Positions 28,145 through 36,343 of a DNA stretch of 64,000 nt are shown here, one piece after another (position 1 is the stretch's first letter; each line of letters begins with the position of its first letter). The position numbers and the translations under genes are program-made. This DNA is from Aureliella sp046290675. GTDB lineage: Bacteria > Planctomycetota > Planctomycetia > Pirellulales > Pirellulaceae. The stretch covers positions 62,001 to 126,000 of the forward strand of contig JBKAHA010000013.1 in NCBI GenBank assembly GCA_046290675.1. The letters are read 5' to 3'. The notes under the pieces are model-generated. The model ran no database searches and was not told the DNA's origin. It saw only the letters and a list, made by a program, of their open reading frames with translations.

Positions 28145-28190
28145 ATACTTGCCTTCGAGCGATGCAATTAAGACTACTTCGATCACTTTA

Positions 28191-29126
28191 TTACTTTGAA
28201 TCGAAGTTGTACCGATTCGGCCGTCCGGTGGTACCCGGTGCAAATCCACCCTCAGAAGATGGTGGTGAAATCGCTGTCGAAGGTGGATTGCCGAGTGTTG
28301 TCGTGCCTTGGTACGCACTTCCCGTTGATGGACTAGATGCAGCTCCGCCTACACCAACTCCAACGGAAGCACCTTGGTAAGCACTCGGTGCTGGACTGGT
28401 TCCACCAGCCGTACCAACCGCTGGAAGCTTCGGATACGAAGGCATGGCGGATCCTGATCCTGCCGGGCCTGGATAGGTCGGCAAAGTCACATTTGGCTTT
28501 GTGCCGCCGACTACCGGAGTCGCAGGAATTCTATTGCTCGGCATACTCGGATAGCCCTGCGACGCAACCTGCTGCTGCGCTTGGTTCAGAGTCTGCGTTA
28601 CACCCGTAGGAAGCGGAATGTCGGGCAGCGTTGCGGAGGAACTGGAGCTAGACGGTCCGCCATAGGGATTTGGCAGGCCCGCACTGGAAGTCGTACCAGC
28701 CACCGAATTCATGGTCTTCGTCCCGGACCCCGCGCCGCCAACTTGATAGGGCCCAGTCTGGTAGCCGTTTGCTTTGGCGGCTAGTCCTGCTTTGGGCGTC
28801 GTGGTTTGCGTTGAATTGTAGCCGTACGGAGATTGTTGCGCTAATCCAGTTGTAGGCGACGATGAGCTTTCCGCGCCAATCGAGGCGATAGCCGAAGGTG
28901 AATGCTTGGCTGCTGGCGATTCAGGCAGCTGCAGCCCGCCGGTCCCTTCAAATTCACTAGGATCTGGTTCGCCCCCCCAAGCGAACATCCCGCTTGGCTT
29001 CCAGCTCAACGATTTGCAACCGGTTGATGCGAGAACAGCAGCCGATAAAACAGCCAAAGATCCGGTTCGCTTAAGATTCTTGCAGCAAGAAGCTAGAACA
29101 GATTTTTCGCATCGTTTCATGTTCAT
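28191..29126 (-). CDS. Low-complexity lipoprotein, Ser/Pro/Gly/Thr-rich
   Basis: The product of about 310 residues starts with a Lys-rich head and a hydrophobic stretch ending LSAAVLASTGCKS, which resembles a lipoprotein signal with Cys near residue 37. The rest is low complexity, with runs of Ser (SSSSSS) and repeated GY, PSYP, AYQG and GVGVGG elements, and few charged residues. It has the look of an extended cell-surface or periplasmic protein. Starts at 29126 or 29120 are both possible; GAAGGA lies 3 or 9 bases upstream. The frame open further upstream to 29231 lacks export character. No family recognised. Confidence 0.68.
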   Translation of the reverse strand: MNMKRCEKSVLASCCKNLKRTGSLAVLSAAVLASTGCKSLSWKPSGMFAWGGEPDPSEFEGTGGLQLPESPAAKHSPSAIASIGAESSSSPTTGLAQQSPYGYNSTQTTTPKAGLAAKANGYQTGPYQVGGAGSGTKTMNSVAGTTSSAGLPNPYGGPSSSSSSATLPDIPLPTGVTQTLNQAQQQVASQGYPSMPSNRIPATPVVGGTKPNVTLPTYPGPAGSGSAMPSYPKLPAVGTAGGTSPAPSAYQGASVGVGVGGAASSPSTGSAYQGTTTLGNPPSTAISPPSSEGGFAPGTTGRPNRYNFDSK

Positions 29127-29403
29127 CGATCCTTCGACGACAATCGAACGAGCTGGTGGAGGTCTTCTACAACGAAGCGACGGACCACCAGGCACGTCAA
29201 TAATTTGTGTCAAACGTGTTGAGCGGGTCATCCATGACGCGCAAGGACACGTGTCTAAACATCACTCTCTAGGCTCATCTAGTGGTTCGGCATTCCGAAT
29301 CGCCAAAATCAAGCCAACCCACAAACTTTACCATTCTTTTCGAGACGGTCATTGCAAGCCATTTCGGATTCTAGGAAAGGTCGCTCAGGGCAAGCAATAG
29401 CAA

Positions 29404-29919
29404 TCACGCTGCTCTTTGGACCGTGGCCTCTGCTGATGATGTAGCCAGGCCGCGTGCCACCCAGGTCGTTCCACCTTGCGGACATGGAACACATCCGAAA
29501 ATCACGGTTCCTAGCTGGCCTTTGCTTCGGCCCCAAAATCGCGAGGCACTGAAGTGATTGGGCAGCTCTTGGTTCGTTGCGATTTCAACTTCGATGATGC
29601 CCTTGTCCTCAACGACGCATACTTCCATTTCAAGCGAGCTGAGATTCCCCTGCTCGCGGACGACTTCGTGAACCAACTGTTTTGTCATCCGGCAAACCTG
29701 AGACTGCAACGCGTAACTCGAACTCTCCACGTTGATTTCGATCCGTGCTCGCGAGAAATCAGTCCCCTGATCTGAAAGCTCCTGGCGAACCATTTCTGAC
29801 AGACGGAGTCCTTCGTCGACAACCGCACCGTCATAGACAACCGCACCGTCATAGACAACCGCACCGTCATAGACAACCGCACCGTCATAGACACGCATCG
29901 AATCTTGGAGACGGACCAT
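29404..29919 (-). CDS. Unknown protein with four YDGAVV tandem repeats
   Basis: The start at 29919 is decided by AGGAG 8 bases upstream of ATG. The product of about 171 residues opens MVRLQDSMRV, then has four exact copies of YDGAVV encoded by an 18-bp tandem repeat, then a conserved-looking domain: SRARIEINVESSSYALQSQV, TKQLVHEVVREQ, EMEVCVVEDKGIIEVEIA and CPQGGTTWVARGLA. The arrangement loosely recalls a degenerate GHKL ATPase module, but no nucleotide-binding N or G box is clear. I do not recognise the family. The gene stands alone between the lipoprotein and hydrolase-fold genes on the same strand. Confidence 0.65.
   Translation of the reverse strand: MVRLQDSMRVYDGAVVYDGAVVYDGAVVYDGAVVDEGLRLSEMVRQELSDQGTDFSRARIEINVESSSYALQSQVCRMTKQLVHEVVREQGNLSSLEMEVCVVEDKGIIEVEIATNQELPNHFSASRFWGRSKGQLGTVIFGCVPCPQGGTTWVARGLATSSAEATVQRAA
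29818..29889. repeat. Four tandem 18-bp repeats inside a coding region
   Basis: The unit GACAACCGCACCGTCATA occurs four times head to tail without a mismatch, and the next three bases (GAC) begin a partial fifth copy. It is a multiple of three and keeps the reading frame, encoding YDGAVV repeats. Perfect identity points to recent slippage expansion. Confidence 0.95.
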
Positions 29920-30145
29920 CTTGAATACTCCTGCAAACGTCGGGCGTCTATTCGCTTCTATCGGCTTCTGTTCGCAAACCTCTCGTAGTTCAGCTAAGCC
30001 GACGTTGAAAGACTCTCCCAAAAGCCACCTTGGGGTGATAGCAGAATTCTCCAAGAGACTCGATACCGTTTTCTATTCGATACCGTGTCGTGCCATTCTA
30101 CGGCTTTGCGTTGCAAGCATGCGACGGTCATCCCGGATCCGGAAC

Positions 30146-30161
30146 GTGGGCTTCAGCCCAC
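30146..30161. repeat. REP-like hairpin GTGGGC-TTCA-GCCCAC
   Basis: A perfect 6-bp inverted repeat around TTCA in intergenic DNA. From memory, very similar GTGGGCTTCAGCCCAC hairpins recur between genes in Rhodopirellula-type genomes. Within this window only a weaker relative (GGGC-CTCA-GCCC near 10877) is seen, so the repeat-family claim rests on recall. Confidence 0.35.
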
Positions 30162-30215
30162 CCATCGAGGAAACCACAAAACGCTAGCCCCGGCTGGATC
30201 CATCATTGCCGTCGA

Positions 30216-30250
30216 GTTTTGGAAACGTCTATAGTTTTGAAAACGTCTAT
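30216..30250. repeat. 17-base direct repeat, 18-bp period
   Basis: GTTTTGGAAACGTCTAT (30216-30232) is followed after one base by GTTTTGAAAACGTCTAT (30234-30250), with 16 of 17 bases identical. It lies about 300 bases upstream of the 29919 start and 60 bases beyond the hydrolase-fold gene stop. It may be a regulator site pair or a slippage remnant. Confidence 0.5.
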
Positions 30251-30307
30251 GAATTGCGACGCCTTCTGGAGCACGTGTAGCGAGTGAATTGACTCGCTTA
30301 AGGCAGA

Positions 30308-31162
30308 CTAGTTCTGCGAAAAACTCTCAGCCGCTGGTTGATCCGAATTAGCAGGCTGCTTGGTAACCTGCTCCATCAGCCAAGCGTTGGTGTCGACGAG
30401 CATATTGGTCAAGAGATCATCACCGCATGGATATTGCCGCACGTCCGCCTTCAAGCTGGCTGCATGCAATACAGCCATTGAATCACAAACTTCTTGAACG
30501 CCACAAGTCGCCGAGTCCTCACCGTACATCCACAATGTCGGTAATGACCTTGCTGCTTGCAGATTCATCAATGGCTGGTTCCGATGTGGAAAATCTCCGC
30601 AGATCGAAATGACACCGGCAAAACGTTGTGGGTAGCGCAACGCAATACGCCAAGCCATGGTGCCACCGCCACCAAATCCTGCCAAGAAAACGCGATCGGA
30701 AGCAATCGAAAATGCCTTTTGAGCAATGGCAATGGACTCAAATACAATCTCTTCCGCAATCGCACTCGAAGCTGCCGACTGGGCCCAGCGGTAATACTTA
30801 CCTTCATCATCGCAAGCACTTGTTCCGCGCGGAGCACAAGAAACATAGTTGCGAAGGCTCAGCTCTGGCATCACGCACTCAAGCTCTTGCTCCGAGCTAT
30901 GACAGCTGTGCAGCCATACGATGAGGGGATACTCATACCGCCGTTCGTAACATTCTGGGCCAAACAAACGAATCTGTTGTTCCAAAATGGAATCTTCATC
31001 GTGTTGCGCCACATATTCAGAAAGTTGCAACTCACCGAGACTACGAGCTTGCTCCGAGGAGCCACCCAAGCGGTTTCGCATTCGTCGCCAATCTTGTGTT
31101 GGTGTTCTGAAGAAATCATAGCTCTGCGAAAGCAGAATCCCCGAATGTCGGTCAAAGGGCAC
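30308..31162 (-). CDS. Alpha/beta-hydrolase-fold protein lacking catalytic Ser and His
   Basis: A 284-residue protein with the layout of phospholipase/carboxylesterase or PHB-depolymerase-like hydrolases: YPLIVWLHSCHSSEQEL (oxyanion strand), SCAPRGTSA, DRVFLAGFGGGGTMAWRIAL (nucleophile elbow), RFAGVISICGDFP, LPTLWMYGEDSATC (acid) and a C-terminal helix ending AWLMEQV. The elbow reads GFGGGG, so the nucleophile Ser (GFSQGG in active relatives) is Gly at about residue 164. The place of the catalytic His reads YPCGDDL. It is therefore probably not a hydrolase and may bind or scaffold. No signal peptide. It stands alone with long flanks on both sides. Confidence 0.78.
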   Translation of the reverse strand: MPFDRHSGILLSQSYDFFRTPTQDWRRMRNRLGGSSEQARSLGELQLSEYVAQHDEDSILEQQIRLFGPECYERRYEYPLIVWLHSCHSSEQELECVMPELSLRNYVSCAPRGTSACDDEGKYYRWAQSAASSAIAEEIVFESIAIAQKAFSIASDRVFLAGFGGGGTMAWRIALRYPQRFAGVISICGDFPHRNQPLMNLQAARSLPTLWMYGEDSATCGVQEVCDSMAVLHAASLKADVRQYPCGDDLLTNMLVDTNAWLMEQVTKQPANSDQPAAESFSQN

Positions 31163-31354
31163 CGAATACAGCCCTTTGAACCGGTTTCAGTTAAGCGTTG
31201 TAAGCATCCGCCAAACGAAAGTCAACGTCAGCGAGATGCACTCAAATCGAACGGCGCTAATTGGGCTCTACGACTGCTAGCACAAGCCGTCTTAACCGTC
31301 TTCTTGCTATCAAATGAAGAGGAGCAACACGATTAATATGTGGACGGTGTTTGC

Positions 31355-31374
31355 CAATTGAGCTCGATTGGCTT
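31355..31374. repeat. Near-perfect 20-bp palindrome
   Basis: GCCAATTGAGCTCGATTGGC pairs with itself except for one symmetric position pair. It lies about 100 bases beyond the mdh stop. It could be an mRNA end hairpin for mdh or a protein-binding site; no T run adjoins. Confidence 0.4.
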
Positions 31375-31379
31375 GCGCC

Positions 31380-31437
31380 TTGCGAAATGCATTGCAACCA
31401 AGGAAATGAGTTGCAACAAGGTAATTCCATTTCGCAA
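31380..31437. repeat. 10-bp inverted repeat with internal direct repeat
   Basis: TTGCGAAATG (31380-31389) and its complement CATTTCGCAA (31428-31437) flank 38 bases that hold two related copies of TTGCAACMAAGG. It begins 30 bases beyond the mdh stop. Function unknown, possibly a 3' hairpin of the mdh transcript. Confidence 0.4.
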
Positions 31438-31467
31438 AGCGTTAGCAGCAGATTGAGCGATCCGAGT

Positions 31468-32418
31468 CTATGCTTCGGAAACCAGCTTTTCCATCGATGC
31501 CACCAGTTCCTTCACGGCGTCAACGCTATTCTGGAAGTCGGCTGTCTCTTTTTCATTCAGCTTCAGTTCGACAATCTTCTCGACACCATTCGAACCGAGG
31601 ATCACGGGGACACCAACGTAATAGCCTCCGACTCCATATTCCTTATCACAATATGCGGCACAAGGGATAAGTCGCTTCTTGTCCTTCACAATCGCTTCAA
31701 CCATTTGAGCCGTCGCCGCCGCGGGAGCGTAGTAAGCACTTCCGGTTTTCAACAACCCGACGATTTCCGCACCGCCCTTCCGAGTGCGATCTACGATTTC
31801 CTCAAGACGTGCTGGCTCGATCAGTTGAGTAACGGGAATTCCGCCAACACACGTGCAGCTTGGCATCGGCACCATTGTGTCGCCGTGGCCGCCCATGAGC
31901 AGAGCCGAAATGTCTTCGACGCTAACACCCAGTTCCATCGCGAGAAAGGTTCGGTAACGGGCAGTATCCAGAACGCCAGCTTGACCAACGACTCGATTCG
32001 ATGGAAAACCGGTTACCTGCAAAGCACGCTGAACCATCGCATCGAGAGGATTGCTAACCAAGATGACAATTGCATCCGGTGACGTCGCCTTGATTTGCTC
32101 CGAAACGGAACCGACGATCTTCGCATTGGTACTCAATAGGTCGTCTCGGCTCATTCCTGGCTTACGAGCGATCCCCGCAGTAACCACGACCACGTCGCTG
32201 CCTGCGGTGGCATCGTAGCTAGTCGTCCCCGTCACGTTGCTGTCAAACCCCATGATGGGCGAGGACTGCATCAGGTCGAGAGCCTTACCAGCGGGCATAT
32301 CTTCCGTTTGCGGGATGTCGAGTAGCACAATGTCGCCAAGTTCGGCGGCTGCACACCAGTGTGCACAAGTTGCCCCTACATTCCCGGCCCCAACAATCGT
32401 GATTTTCGCCCGACGCAT
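31468..32418 (-). CDS. mdh: Malate dehydrogenase (LDH-like type)
   Basis: Interconverts malate and oxaloacetate in the citric acid cycle. The 316-residue product starts MRRAKITIVGAGNVGATCAHW, with the GxGxxG NAD motif, and has the catalytic region GQAGVLDTARYRTFLA (Asp and Arg of the relay) and the catalytic His in MGGHGDTMVPM. The substrate loop GIARKPGMSRDDLL carries Arg, as in malate rather than lactate dehydrogenases. The ATG at 32418 is chosen over an in-frame GTG at 32433 because GGAG sits 8 bases before it. It stands alone; the 3' side carries hairpins. Confidence 0.94.
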   Translation of the reverse strand: MRRAKITIVGAGNVGATCAHWCAAAELGDIVLLDIPQTEDMPAGKALDLMQSSPIMGFDSNVTGTTSYDATAGSDVVVVTAGIARKPGMSRDDLLSTNAKIVGSVSEQIKATSPDAIVILVSNPLDAMVQRALQVTGFPSNRVVGQAGVLDTARYRTFLAMELGVSVEDISALLMGGHGDTMVPMPSCTCVGGIPVTQLIEPARLEEIVDRTRKGGAEIVGLLKTGSAYYAPAAATAQMVEAIVKDKKRLIPCAAYCDKEYGVGGYYVGVPVILGSNGVEKIVELKLNEKETADFQNSVDAVKELVASMEKLVSEA

Positions 32419-32627
32419 ATGCTCATCTCCCACAAAGAATGGTTCACCATCGATCAGCCGTTGAGTATCTGCCTCCCGACTAGATCGTCAAGAAGGTAGT
32501 TCAGTTTCGGGACGCTAAGTTTGAAAGCGCTCAGGAACGCCAAGTTCAAAAGCCTTAACGTTCGTTTCGCCAACATCCTGCTCAAAATGCGAAGGGTTCA
32601 CCTAGAACGCCCATTGGTGCGATCGGT

Positions 32628-35579
32628 CTAACGAGCCATTCTAGGCTTCGTAGGCTGCCCAGCGAGATACAGAATTGCCGCCAAGATCACGAGTGTTGCA
32701 GCGCAAAGGGCGTAGCCAAACCAACCGATCTCGCCAGCGCGACTCGGCGACGCCGGAGCCAGCGTCGGACGCATGTCCGTCAACACAACAAGTGGCGACA
32801 CTTGGCGGGCCGTGTCGCTTTTCTTTTTCACCAGCTCAGATTGGTACGACCACAATCGGTAATAGAGTCCATCAATCTCAAAGTACGCCCCCACTTCCCA
32901 TCCAAGCTCCGACTTTGCGGCTCTCTGCTCGCCCACGTACGGCTGCTTGTAGGGTGCGACTAGCGTGACCGGAAACTCCCGTTCGAATCGGATCGACTCA
33001 CCAGCCACTTTGTACTCCACCGCCTGCGAGCCAATATCAACAAAGCCGTCAAACTGCACATAGCGACTTGCATTAAGCTCGGCGGACAAATTTTCGTTGT
33101 CAACCGTCACAACAGACGCCGTAGCGATTCGGACTCGCCAGCGCACCGGCTTTGCGAACGAATTACCCGACTCCGCAAGTGCTTGCATAGGCTCCAAGCG
33201 ATTCGATTCCTGCAGTCCTCCATTCGCTAAAAGCCCCTCTTGGCTAAGCCGAATCAGTTGCATGAAGCCGGGCGATTCTTGGCTACCGATCTTCTGCTGA
33301 TTACGCGACTGAACTGCTTCAAGACCACTCAGATTCCAACCGGCTTTCCCTAATGCAACGAGATGTTCAGGTAGGACTGGAGCCAGTTGGCCTTCGTCTT
33401 CTTCTGGCCTGAGAATCCACTCTGGCGTGCCCGCCAGGTAGACATCCAGTTCGAGATCTACCCCCTGCCCTTCGCGGCCTGTTTCACCTACCAAACTGCA
33501 ACGAACACCCTGAATGTGTACGGGCTGCCGCAGCTGCTTAGCTTCGATCCACATCGACGGAACGGTTCGGCAGAAGACGCGTTTCAAACGGGTAGTTGAA
33601 TCGGAGGCTTCTCCGTTTGTCACTTCGATCTGCAGCTCGAAAACTCGGTCCTCTGAGCTTTGCTGGAACCAGCTCTCCTGCGAATCGGTCAGACCTATTT
33701 GGCGAGCCGATCGAACATAACCCTTCACAGCTCCTCTCTGAAGAAGGAATTTCTGTCCGCCGCTCTCAACACGGATAGAAAAATCACTGGGAATGAGCTT
33801 CCATCCGAGCTTGTGCAAGCCATCCAAAGCCTTCAAGCAAAGGGGAGGAAAGACGTCACTGTTGCCTGACAGGAAAGCCTTATATTCAACTGCGGCCTTG
33901 GAATTAACGCCGGCCTCTAGCCGGTCCTGCAAGAGCGAAATTCGCTGCTGCAGTCGATCGCTATTGCCGGTCTTCCACGGAACGCCAACCGAATCAGCGG
34001 ATTTTGATTCCTGAGCAAGCACAAAAGCAGCATCGCCAGAACCGACTAGCGAGCTCGTCAATGAAAGAACAATCCATCCAATCAGCGACTTTCTTTCCGA
34101 ACGTCTTTTTCCGAAATCCTTCCCGAATACAGAACGCGTCGTTGTAACCGGGGACCTACGCCAATTCCTCCAAATCGGTATCAGAATCAGCAGGGCGAAC
34201 ACGAAGCCTATACCGGCTGCATTACCTAGCTGCCCCCACATTTGTTCGTCCATACTGAAAGCAACCTCAGATTCGGCTGCCCCAGCCGTCAGTTCCTCAA
34301 TGGGTCCTACGAAAAGGGTCGGCGCGACCTGCACTCCGCTTTCTGATCCATAAGCCAGGCGTTTTCCGACCCATCCACAGACCTCAATCTCGGGACGATC
34401 TTCGCTCAAAACTTGGTCGACATAAGAACCGGCGGCTGAATTCTGCGTGTAGACGGCTACTGGTTGCAAAGCAAGATCAACGCCGCGCAGCCAGACAACC
34501 CAATACCCCTCGCGTTCCAATGGTACCGCGGAAGCATCTGTTTCGGCGGACCGTCGCTCGACGTACTCGATTTGATGAATCTCACCGCGGAAGCGTACGC
34601 AACGTCCCTTCAAAGTTTGCGATTCCGCCTCCAATTGCTGGGTACGAATTCGTGGCGACTGCTTCCAGTCATCAAGCGTGGTTCGATCCGCTTTCTGTAA
34701 CCATCGCTCGAATGCAACCTGTTCCGAAGTCCGCCATGGAGAAGCGTCTCGGAAAACGAGGTCCCCAAGCTGTCCGTCGAGGAATGCATCGATTGTTTCG
34801 GCGAGCCTCAGCTCCTGCCAACGCCGATTTGGATCGGAAACCTCAGCGGCGACCTCCATGCCATTCGCATTCGCAGTTTCAGTCCGCTTCTTCGCCTTCG
34901 CCGAACCGGCTTCGTCGCCATCAGCCTTGCCAGCCATTAAATCGGCCCAGACAACGGGAAAGCGGTCGAGTGCATTTCTCCAAGACTCTAGCTCATCCGC
35001 CGCAATCGTGGAGCCTTCGAGCTGCTGAGTCGCAGACAGGGAGATATCTTGAGCACTTTCCTGTAGGTTCGAAACTAGTTCGGCACTGTATTGGAAATCC
35101 AGAGGCCTCTGAAGCTGAAACCAGACCGCGGCAAATTCGCGGACCGTTTTCGGTCCCCCCACCTCGAAAATCCGAGGAACCAGGTCGCGACAAGTTGCAG
35201 ACCACACCAAGCGATCCGTCGATTCTGGCACTGTGCTGTTTCTCTTGCTCGACAATGTCTGCGGTGATGAGCCGCTTGATCCAGTGGGCGTCGATTCCTC
35301 AAACGGCACCCCCGATTCGTCGAACGGTACCCCTAAGGCGCGAAAGGCGCTTTCGTAGTACCCCGGATCTGCGGCCCGTTGCATCAAGAGCAGGACTAAC
35401 GCGAGAAGGAAACACATCGACAGAAGCCGGCGAGAACCGAGCCCTTGCTTCTGAACTCGACGGCGACTTCGCTGCTGTCCCTCGGATGTGTACCACCTGT
35501 CCGAACTCAATCGCACAAAAATCCCGCTTTCATCAAACACGACATTCGAAAAACTTTTATCGCTCTGGCACGATGCCAC
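32628..35579 (-). CDS. Large multi-segment membrane protein of unknown function
   Basis: A 983-residue protein with a basic head and a first hydrophobic segment at about residues 52-66. A long soluble region follows, including a part that reads like an OB-fold or nucleic-acid-like barrel (TLKGRCVRFRGEIHQIEYV...GYWVVWLRGVDL). Further hydrophobic segments are at about 450-470 and 498-515, then a second large soluble region, then a C-terminal helix at about 950-970 before a short basic tail. The second pair of hydrophobic segments, one ending SLVGSGDAAFVLAQESK like a signal peptide, suggests two older exported units joined together. The start is a GTG; the true start may be further in. No family recognised. 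Confidence 0.7.
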   Translation of the reverse strand: MASCQSDKSFSNVVFDESGIFVRLSSDRWYTSEGQQRSRRRVQKQGLGSRRLLSMCFLLALVLLLMQRAADPGYYESAFRALGVPFDESGVPFEESTPTGSSGSSPQTLSSKRNSTVPESTDRLVWSATCRDLVPRIFEVGGPKTVREFAAVWFQLQRPLDFQYSAELVSNLQESAQDISLSATQQLEGSTIAADELESWRNALDRFPVVWADLMAGKADGDEAGSAKAKKRTETANANGMEVAAEVSDPNRRWQELRLAETIDAFLDGQLGDLVFRDASPWRTSEQVAFERWLQKADRTTLDDWKQSPRIRTQQLEAESQTLKGRCVRFRGEIHQIEYVERRSAETDASAVPLEREGYWVVWLRGVDLALQPVAVYTQNSAAGSYVDQVLSEDRPEIEVCGWVGKRLAYGSESGVQVAPTLFVGPIEELTAGAAESEVAFSMDEQMWGQLGNAAGIGFVFALLILIPIWRNWRRSPVTTTRSVFGKDFGKRRSERKSLIGWIVLSLTSSLVGSGDAAFVLAQESKSADSVGVPWKTGNSDRLQQRISLLQDRLEAGVNSKAAVEYKAFLSGNSDVFPPLCLKALDGLHKLGWKLIPSDFSIRVESGGQKFLLQRGAVKGYVRSARQIGLTDSQESWFQQSSEDRVFELQIEVTNGEASDSTTRLKRVFCRTVPSMWIEAKQLRQPVHIQGVRCSLVGETGREGQGVDLELDVYLAGTPEWILRPEEDEGQLAPVLPEHLVALGKAGWNLSGLEAVQSRNQQKIGSQESPGFMQLIRLSQEGLLANGGLQESNRLEPMQALAESGNSFAKPVRWRVRIATASVVTVDNENLSAELNASRYVQFDGFVDIGSQAVEYKVAGESIRFEREFPVTLVAPYKQPYVGEQRAAKSELGWEVGAYFEIDGLYYRLWSYQSELVKKKSDTARQVSPLVVLTDMRPTLAPASPSRAGEIGWFGYALCAATLVILAAILYLAGQPTKPRMAR

Positions 35580-36343
35580 AACCGTCTATTCTACGGCACT
35601 TTCTCGACTGGAAGAGGGATTTCTTTCGCGCTCGACCTTTCCAATCGAGAACTTCGCAGTACGAACAAACCTCGCGAACCCGCTCTCGCTTCCCCAAGCT
35701 TGTCTGCAGTTTCACAAACTCGAGCCTGCCAGCAAATCACAAGTGTCACGATTGGGCAGATTTGTCGGTCGCTTTCAGATCGCACTATAAGATTTGCAGC
35801 TTTGGAACGAATCCGCCCATGGATCTGCCGCCCCAGAGCGGGCGAAGCGAACCCGCAGGCACGGGCTGGCAGGCGACAAAATCTGGCTCTCCGCAGGCAA
35901 AGACTTGAGAACGTCTGTCGAAGAGGCTAGTCTGAAAAGGTGGTCTCAGCGTTTGTTTCTCTTCATTCTGTACCTTGGCTGATTCCTCAACTCTCATCTG
36001 GTTCGACACTTTTCCTTATCTCTCTTCTTGTTGTTTGCACCTCCTCGTTTGCTTCGTAGACAGATTTATCACTAGATCACGCTGCGCTGTTGGGAAGTCG
36101 GTCAGATCATGGATTTGGGATCGTACGTTCCGAATTGGCTGTTCTGTCCCGAGTGTGAGATGCCGAAGGACACATTCGTAAGATAGTACTGCAGATTAGT
36201 AGGTGGTAGATTTGTAGCGTTTCAAGGTTTCGTACGCCGATGGTGGCGCGATGCCTATAAGCGCAGCTTGCAACAGATGAGTTGCTGCAACTGATACGGT
36301 CCAGTGGTGATTTCCCTGACGTTTGACTCGTAGGTACAGAACG
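35580..36343. other. Long intergenic region, no gene seen
   Basis: About 760 bases between the divergent 983-residue protein gene and the large TPR gene. Several short open frames exist on both strands but show no protein-like composition, plausible start or domain. It presumably holds promoters for both flanking genes. No terminator, tRNA or repeat was recognised. Confidence 0.5.

Larger units (their letters stand above)
29920..30307. other. Intergenic region with two short repeat structures
   Basis: About 390 bases upstream of the YDGAVV-repeat gene. No gene is visible. It contains a GTGGGC-TTCA-GCCCAC hairpin (30146-30161) and a 17-base direct repeat (30216-30250), listed separately. Confidence 0.45.
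31163..31467. other. Intergenic region with two inverted repeats
   Basis: About 305 bases between the mdh stop and the hydrolase-fold start (both minus strand). No gene. It holds a near-perfect 20-bp palindrome at 31355-31374 and a long-loop inverted repeat at 31380-31437. Confidence 0.45.

Noticed and set aside
29818..29889. CRISPR-like array
   Set aside because: Repeats are adjacent without spacers and are in frame within a gene.
30557..31336. 259-codon plus-strand frame opposite the hydrolase-fold gene
   Set aside because: No protein-like motifs; the minus strand has a clear hydrolase-fold protein.
34520..35908. 462-codon open frame opposite the 983-residue membrane protein gene
   Set aside because: Arg/Ser/Pro-rich, no domain or start signal; it is the antisense frame of a better coding region.
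35785..36181. Short open frames in the long gap before the TPR gene
   Set aside because: Composition like noise, no plausible start, no domain.
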